From the NCBI GenBank assembly GCA_017533485.1, contig JAFXIC010000058.1, positions 1 through 55,337 on the forward strand: a stretch of DNA of 55,337 bases, written 5' to 3'. A program made the position numbers and the translations under genes. Below, piece by piece: positions 51,341-55,337 of the stretch. The first letter of the stretch is position 1; each line of letters starts with the position of its first letter. This stretch comes from Oscillospiraceae bacterium. GTDB taxonomy: Bacteria; Bacillota; Clostridia; Oscillospirales; Ruminococcaceae. The notes under the pieces are model-generated. The model saw only the letters and a program-made list of their open reading frames with translations. It had not been told where the DNA came from and did not search any database.

Positions 51341-51376
51341 AATATCCGGAGTGCTTGAGCACCCCGGATATTTTTT
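51341..51376. terminator. Bidirectional terminator
   Basis: The stem AATATCCGG / CCGGATATT has an internal loop, T6 on one strand and T-rich sequence on the other. It lies between convergent rhomboid and transglutaminase-like genes. Confidence 0.85.
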
Positions 51377-51377
51377 G

Positions 51378-53513
51378 TTATTCAATGAGCTTTGCGATGA
51401 CTTTGAGTACGAATGTCGCGTCGAGCGCATTGATGATTCTGTCCTGATTATAGTCTGCATTGCTCTTGCCCTGGTCGGAGATGGTAACCGTATCATCCTC
51501 AGCGGCAACTCTTGCAATCAGAATCACATCGGAAATATCAATTTCCTGATCGACGTTTGCATCACCGCGGATTGTCTGTGCAACAACTGTTGTTTTTGTG
51601 GTATCGGATGTGCTCGGAACAGAGCTTGTCGTGGTAGAAGTTGTAGTCTGCGGTGTTGTGGAAGTAGTCGTCGTGGTTGTAGTGGTGAGTTTAGAAGTCG
51701 TTGTGGATGTAGTGGTCGTAGTTGTTGTAGTGGGCTTGGAAGTCGTTGTGGATGTAGTCGTCGTAGTTGTAGTCGTGGGCTTGGAAGTCGTTGTGGAAGT
51801 AGTTGTCGTGGTTGTAGTCGTGGGCTTGGAAGTTGTTGTGGATGTAGTGGTCGTAGTTGTTGTAGTGGGCTTGGAAGTCGTTGTGGATGTAGTGGTCGTG
51901 GTTGTAGTAGTGGGCTTGGAAGTCGTTGTGGAAGTAGTTGTCGTGGTTGTAGTGGTCGGCTTGGAAGTTGTTGTGGAAGTAGTCGTCGTGGTTGTAGTGG
52001 TGGGTTTAGAAGTTGTTGTGGTTGTGGTAGAAGTCGTTGTGGTCGGCTTGGGAGTGGTGGTCGTGGTAGATGTTGTAGTTGTGGTTGAAGTTGCGGTGGT
52101 TGACTTGGTTGTACCGATGCTGGTGTAAATGATGGATACAATTGTAGAAGTTGAGGTGGTGGTCGATGTCGTTGTGGTAGTCGTTGTGGTAGTCGTTGTG
52201 GTAGCCTTTGAAGTTGTTGTGAGTTCTGCGGGCTTTTCGAGCTGGATGGTTTTGTATGTGACATCAATCGTCTGATTGGTGCTGGTATATCCGGGCTGCG
52301 GCATAATCTGGTAGGTAAGCAGTCCGTTTTCGTCGATGTTCATGCCGTAAATCGAACCCAGTGCTTTTTCCTGTGCAGTCAGCGTATAGAAGACTTCCTG
52401 CTGGGAGCCGTCCAGAGAAAGGGCGTAAATACGGTCGCTTGTTGTATAGTAGATGCGGTCGCCGAATACCTCGGCATAGGAATAGCAGTTCCGGTAGATA
52501 TTCCCGTCCGGTGTTTCCCAGTATGTCTGGATGGTGTAAAGGGGAGCGGTCTGATAATTGCCGTTATGATCCTTTGTAACGCGCAGGATGGATGCACCGA
52601 TATCGTCCGCAGTTGTGACCGACATGGGCGGAACCTGCATATTGATGAGGAAGGAACCGTCTGCGAGAGGTGTGACCGCGTCAATCGCGCCGTTCCAGAA
52701 TGCATCGTCATAGGAATCGTCTGTACATTCGACAGTTTCTCCGGCATATGTTTCCCAGTCATCCGCGCCATGGCCGTCATCCGCCATCATATAGGCATCG
52801 GAACGAAGGACATAGTCATGGGAAGCCTGACCGAGGATATCGGGGGAGGGGTCATCGTATGTTGCATCGAGGTGATACCATTTTCCATCGAGCTTGACCA
52901 GATTCCACATATGCATCTGGGAGTCGCTGGTAATCGCGCAGCAGGTGATACCGGCTTCGTCACAGAGGACGTTCATCGCAAGGCTGTAACCCTGACAGAC
53001 AGCGCAACCGTTGATGAGTGCGGCATAAGCGTCGCCGTAAACGAGCGTATCGTCATACTGGCAGTTGGCGGCGAGATAGTCATGGAAGAAGAGGACCTTG
53101 TCGGTATCTGACCAGGAATCATCGCACATCCCGACGATTCTGGAAACTTCCGCGTCAAAGGTTTCGATCATTTCGGGGATATCTTCCTTATCATAATTGA
53201 ACTTGACGCCGATTTTCATCACTTTTCCCGATGTGTTCTGGCTGTAAGTGATAGACGAGGCGATATAGAAATAGTTGGAGCCGGAGTAGAGCAGCTCATA
53301 ATAGATATCAACACAATCCTCCACGTTCATCCGCAGGTCCGAAACGGAAATGGTATCGCTGCGGTCCGCCCATGCTGCTAAGACTCTCTGGCGGAAGATA
53401 TCGGCGGAGTCGGCAGCAAAGGTATGTGCGGTACAGCATGAGGCGGTGATGACTGCGGCAGTTCCTGCGGCGGTCAGCTTAGAAAGAATGGTACGTTTGA
53501 GTTGTTGCAGCAT
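51378..53513 (-). CDS. Secreted transglutaminase-like protein with Thr-repeat linker and dockerin
   Basis: A 711-residue protein. A signal peptide is followed by a transglutaminase-like domain (about 100-230) with Cys in CAVCQGYSLA, His in QMHMWNLV and Asp in WYHLDATYDD, then a beta-rich region (about 240-430) with six-bladed-propeller-like YYTTSDRIYAL features. The linker of about 210 residues is almost only Thr and Ser, with Lys-Pro at regular steps. It ends in a type I dockerin (loops DANVDQEIDISD and DYNQDRIINALD). This enzyme fold on a dockerin suggests a cellulosome-bound protein cross-linker or peptidase, which is inference. AGGGGGTT precedes the ATG at 53513. An inverted repeat overlaps its promoter. 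Confidence 0.88.
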   Translation of the reverse strand: MLQQLKRTILSKLTAAGTAAVITASCCTAHTFAADSADIFRQRVLAAWADRSDTISVSDLRMNVEDCVDIYYELLYSGSNYFYIASSITYSQNTSGKVMKIGVKFNYDKEDIPEMIETFDAEVSRIVGMCDDSWSDTDKVLFFHDYLAANCQYDDTLVYGDAYAALINGCAVCQGYSLAMNVLCDEAGITCCAITSDSQMHMWNLVKLDGKWYHLDATYDDPSPDILGQASHDYVLRSDAYMMADDGHGADDWETYAGETVECTDDSYDDAFWNGAIDAVTPLADGSFLINMQVPPMSVTTADDIGASILRVTKDHNGNYQTAPLYTIQTYWETPDGNIYRNCYSYAEVFGDRIYYTTSDRIYALSLDGSQQEVFYTLTAQEKALGSIYGMNIDENGLLTYQIMPQPGYTSTNQTIDVTYKTIQLEKPAELTTTSKATTTTTTTTTTTTSTTTSTSTIVSIIYTSIGTTKSTTATSTTTTTSTTTTTPKPTTTTSTTTTTTSKPTTTTTTTTSTTTSKPTTTTTTTTSTTTSKPTTTTTTTTSTTTSKPTTTTTTTTSTTTSKPTTTTTTTTSTTTSKPTTTTTTTTSTTTSKPTTTTTTTTSTTTSKLTTTTTTTTSTTPQTTTSTTTSSVPSTSDTTKTTVVAQTIRGDANVDQEIDISDVILIARVAAEDDTVTISDQGKSNADYNQDRIINALDATFVLKVIAKLIE
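51687..52010 (-). repeat. 45-bp in-frame repeat array in the Thr linker
   Basis: A Ser-Lys-Pro unit recurs every 45 bp: the plus-strand marks start at 51687 (Ser-Lys-Leu variant), 51732, 51777, 51822, 51867, 51912, 51957 and 52002. Each unit is 15 codons, SKP followed by T8-S-TTT. Synonymous changes between units (GTC/GTT/GTG on the plus strand) show it is not a fresh expansion, but it is prone to length change. Confidence 0.92.
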
Positions 53514-53575
53514 AATATAACCCCCTATGTACAAAATGGCGGAAATTATTCCCCAATTTGCTTCGAATTTACTTT

Positions 53576-53606
53576 ATTATATCATATTCTTTGTGGAATT
53601 TCCACA
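53576..53606 (-). promoter_or_regulatory. Promoter with 15-bp palindrome, transglutaminase-like gene
   Basis: On the minus strand TGGAAA (53599-53604), a 17-bp spacer and TATAAT (53576-53581). The perfect palindrome TGTGGAA-T-TTCCACA at 53592-53606 covers the -35 box, a site where a repressor would compete with polymerase. No regulator is adjacent. Confidence 0.62.
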
Positions 53607-53660
53607 GGCAATTGCGACAAAATTTGCGGCCTGATTTGTTGCAAAAGCACAAAAACCGGA

Positions 53661-53688
53661 CGGAAAATTGTGAGAAATCTGAAAAAAC
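53661..53688 (+). repeat. Short dispersed repeat, copy A
   Basis: CGGAAAATTGTGAGAAATCT followed by GAAAAAAC. It is nearly identical to copy B at 54305-54334, in the same orientation, with two single-base indels. The copies flank rnhA. Confidence 0.6.
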
Positions 53689-53705
53689 CATAAATCGGAA
53701 TGGAA

Positions 53706-53744
53706 AGCCCATTGCGCTGCCGGAATAAAGCAGGGCAATGGGCT
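53706..53744 (-). terminator. Weak terminator-like hairpin after rnhA
   Basis: AGCCCATTG / CAATGGGCT forms a perfect 9-bp stem; the minus-strand tail is TTCCATTCC rather than a T-run, so termination may be inefficient. Confidence 0.45.
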
Positions 53745-53764
53745 ATGCGGGTGGAGTGTGCGGT

Positions 53765-54235
53765 TCAATCGGAAAATCGGGTTCTTTGCGCGACAGCGAG
53801 ATGATCGCAGCGTTCATTTTCGGGATGTCCGGCGTGTCCTTTGACCCAGACGAAGCTGACCTGATGCATCGCGAGAAGGGGGAGCAGTTCTTCCCAGAGA
53901 TCGACATTGAGCGCCGGTTTTTTATCGGACTTTATCCAGCCCTTTTTCTTCCAGCTGTATACCCATCCTTTCTGAATGCTGTCCACAACATATTTGCTGT
54001 CGGTGGTAAGGGTAACGTCACAGGGCATTTTGAGTGCGCGGAGTCCGGCGATGACGGCGGAAAGTTCCATGCGGTTATTGGTGGTATGCGCTTCGCCGCC
54101 CGAAAGCTCCTTTTCGTGTACGGCATCCTTTGTGCGGAAGCGGAGAATTGTGCCCCAGCCGCCGGGGCCGGGATTGCCGCTGCAGGCGCCGTCAGAAAAA
54201 ATTTCAACCTTAGGGCGCGTCTGATTTTGATCCAT
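53765..54235 (-). CDS. rnhA: Ribonuclease HI
   Basis: A 156-residue RNase HI of standard length. The DEDD catalytic set is visible: Asp 15 ([16 protein letters not shown]), Glu 57 ([10 protein letters not shown]), Asp 79 ([11 protein letters not shown]) and the late Asp in NERCDHLA, with the basic handle [13 protein letters not shown]. It cuts the RNA strand of RNA-DNA hybrids in the cytosol. A GGAGG site precedes the ATG. It is a single-gene unit. Confidence 0.95.
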   Translation of the reverse strand: MDQNQTRPKVEIFSDGACSGNPGPGGWGTILRFRTKDAVHEKELSGGEAHTTNNRMELSAVIAGLRALKMPCDVTLTTDSKYVVDSIQKGWVYSWKKKGWIKSDKKPALNVDLWEELLPLLAMHQVSFVWVKGHAGHPENERCDHLAVAQRTRFSD

Positions 54236-54267
54236 AAAAGCCTCCGAAGAAAAAATTAGTCCTATAT

Positions 54268-54296
54268 ATTATCGCAGATTTCATTTCAAAATGCAA
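54268..54296 (-). promoter_or_regulatory. Promoter of rnhA
   Basis: TTGCAT (54291-54296), a 17-bp spacer and GATAAT (54268-54273) on the minus strand. Confidence 0.7.
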
Positions 54297-54304
54297 GCAT
54301 CGGG

Positions 54305-54334
54305 CGGAAAATTGTGAAAATCTGACAAAAAAAC
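54305..54334 (+). repeat. Short dispersed repeat, copy B
   Basis: CGGAAAATTGTGAAAATCTG followed by ACAAAAAAAC; see copy A at 53661-53688. Confidence 0.6.
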
Positions 54335-54362
54335 GGAAATTCAAAAAATTTTCGAAAATCAC

Positions 54363-54391
54363 TAGCTTTTTATGGGGGATTGTGGTATAAT
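54363..54391 (+). promoter_or_regulatory. Promoter of ppdK
   Basis: TATAAT (54386-54391) has a TG one base further upstream than in a standard extended -10, and the weak -35 TAGCTT (54363-54368) is 17 bp upstream. The leader holds a hairpin, GCGGC / GCCGC with an outer CCGG / CCGG (54402-54438), without a T-run, perhaps an mRNA stabiliser. Confidence 0.6.
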
Positions 54392-54462
54392 AATACCATA
54401 TCCGGTCTGCGGCGGTTCGGATGCCGCTGTGAAGCCGGTAACAAAGAATGGAGGTTTTTCCA

Positions 54463-55337
54463 ATGAGCAAAAAGTATTGTTACCTTTTCTCTGAAGGTAA
54501 CGCAACCATGCGTGAGCTGCTTGGCGGTAAAGGCGCAAACCTGGCTGAAATGACCAACATCGGTCTTCCTGTTCCGCAGGGCTTTACCATCAGCACCGAG
54601 GCTTGCACGCAGTACTATGAAGACGGCCGTCAGATCAATCCTGAAATCATGGCTGAAATCGAAGAGTACATTGTAAAGATGGAAGGTGTCACCGGCAAGA
54701 AGTTCGGCGACAAGGAGAACCCGCTTCTGGTTTCCGTTCGTTCCGGCGCAAGAGCATCCATGCCTGGTATGATGGATACAATCCTGAACCTCGGTCTGAA
54801 CGAACAAGTCGTTGAGACAATGGTCCAGAAGTCCGGCAACGCTCGCTGGGCATATGACTGCTACAGAAGATTCATTCAGATGTATTCCGACGTTGTAATG
54901 GAAGTCGGTAAGAAGTATTTCGAAGAGCTCATCGACAAGATGAAGGCTGATCGCGGCGTCACACAGGACGTTGAGCTGACTGCTGACGACCTGAAGGAGC
55001 TGGCTGAGCAGTTCAAGGCTGAGTACAAGGCAAAGATCGGCGAAGATTTCCCGACCAACCCGAAGGATCAGCTGATGGGCGCAATCAAGGCAGTATTCCG
55101 TTCCTGGGACAACCCGCGTGCAAACGTCTACCGTCGTGACAACGATATCCCGTATTCCTGGGGTACCGCTGTAAACGTACAGATGATGGCATTCGGTAAC
55201 ATGGGCGATGACTGCGGTACCGGTGTTGCTTTCACCCGTGACCCCGCCACCGGCGCTAAGGGCCTGATGGGCGAGTTCCTGACCAACGCTCAGGGCGAAG
55301 ACGTGGTTGCCGGCGTTCGTACTCCCATGCCCATCTC
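54463..55337 (+). CDS. ppdK: Pyruvate, phosphate dikinase, 3' partial
   Basis: The first 291 residues of a protein usually about 875 long. The nucleotide-binding domain is clear: [22 protein letters not shown], then [22 protein letters not shown], cut here around [28 protein letters not shown] and FTRDPATG follow. PPDK interconverts pyruvate, ATP and phosphate with PEP, AMP and pyrophosphate; in fermenting gut bacteria it usually works in the glycolytic direction with pyrophosphate. GGAGG lies 10 bp before the ATG. Codon choice is noticeably more biased (AAG, GAC, CTG, ACC) than in its neighbours, as expected for a highly expressed gene. The rest lies beyond the window. Confidence 0.96.
   Translation, partial: MSKKYCYLFSEGNATMRELLGGKGANLAEMTNIGLPVPQGFTISTEACTQYYEDGRQINPEIMAEIEEYIVKMEGVTGKKFGDKENPLLVSVRSGARASMPGMMDTILNLGLNEQVVETMVQKSGNARWAYDCYRRFIQMYSDVVMEVGKKYFEELIDKMKADRGVTQDVELTADDLKELAEQFKAEYKAKIGEDFPTNPKDQLMGAIKAVFRSWDNPRANVYRRDNDIPYSWGTAVNVQMMAFGNMGDDCGTGVAFTRDPATGAKGLMGEFLTNAQGEDVVAGVRTPMPI

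Noticed and set aside
51598-52128. A Val-rich plus-strand frame and possible CRISPR-like array
   Set aside because: It is the complement of the Thr linker. The 45-bp units are in-frame low-complexity repeats without unique spacers, so it is neither a gene nor a CRISPR.

Overview
The window comes from a low-to-mid GC Gram-positive anaerobe of the Ruminococcus / Oscillospiraceae type. Reasons: AGGAGG ribosome sites and consensus sigma-A promoters throughout; five secreted proteins with type I dockerin modules, several joined by threonine-rich linkers, as in cellulosome-forming ruminococci; T-box control of thrS; a Spo0A-type DNA-binding domain; pyruvate phosphate dikinase; and a CE3-CBM22-dockerin-CE1 esterase typical of fibre-degrading ruminococci. 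No scaffoldin or cohesin gene is seen here. The species is not asserted.

Layout. 1-3.6 kb: end of a proline-rich repeat protein, a CPBP membrane protease, and ThrH. 3.7-10 kb: a giant secreted subtilase with leucine-rich repeats and a terminal dockerin. 10-13.1 kb: a two-gene operon of a DD-carboxypeptidase-like protein that has lost its catalytic residues and a polytopic membrane protein. 13.2-17.2 kb: XerC/D-type recombinase, then an ECF sigma factor, a transmembrane anti-sigma-like protein and a dockerin protein, the last two each cut by an in-frame stop. 17.3-19.5 kb: a radical SAM / Nudix / winged-helix fusion. 19.6-22.8 kb: a three-gene ABC-2 exporter and a C_GCAxxG_C_C protein. 22.8-24.1 kb: a TetR regulator divergent from a frameshifted CDP-alcohol phosphatidyltransferase. 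24.1-27.5 kb: a lipoprotein-MBOAT-DHHW operon, probably for O-acetylating a surface glycan. 27.8-30.2 kb: the bifunctional esterase. 30.3-37.8 kb: tRNA-Leu(UAA), T-box-thrS, a LacI/GGDEF-like/AraC hybrid regulator, a CorA-type transporter, a candidate free-standing small RNA and an AlaX editing protein. 37.8-41.7 kb: a ribbon-helix-helix protein with ClpB, and a free-standing Spo0A effector domain with Spo0A-box-like sites. 41.9-47.6 kb: a transglutaminase-like protein followed by a housekeeping run (prfA, Sua5/YwlC, coaE, M18 aminopeptidase). 47.6-48.6 kb: barstar plus a lipid-anchored barnase. 48.8-53.5 kb: a GH26 mannanase with dockerin, a rhomboid protease and a transglutaminase-like protein with a long Thr-repeat linker and dockerin. 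53.7 kb to the end: rnhA and the start of ppdK.

How the parts fit. The accessory content is mostly extracellular: plant-fibre enzymes (CE3/CE1 esterase, GH26), dockerin-bearing protease and transglutaminase-like proteins that could join a cellulosome, surface glycan O-acetylation, and an anchored RNase with its cytoplasmic inhibitor. Regulatory genes sit among them. Most transcription units have a clear promoter and a Rho-independent hairpin, and many convergent pairs share one bidirectional terminator. Items most worth a second look are the dead DD-carboxypeptidase, the radical SAM-Nudix fusion, the twice-interrupted sigma/anti-sigma/dockerin cluster, the free-standing Spo0A effector domain, the lipid-anchored barnase and the unassigned small RNA.
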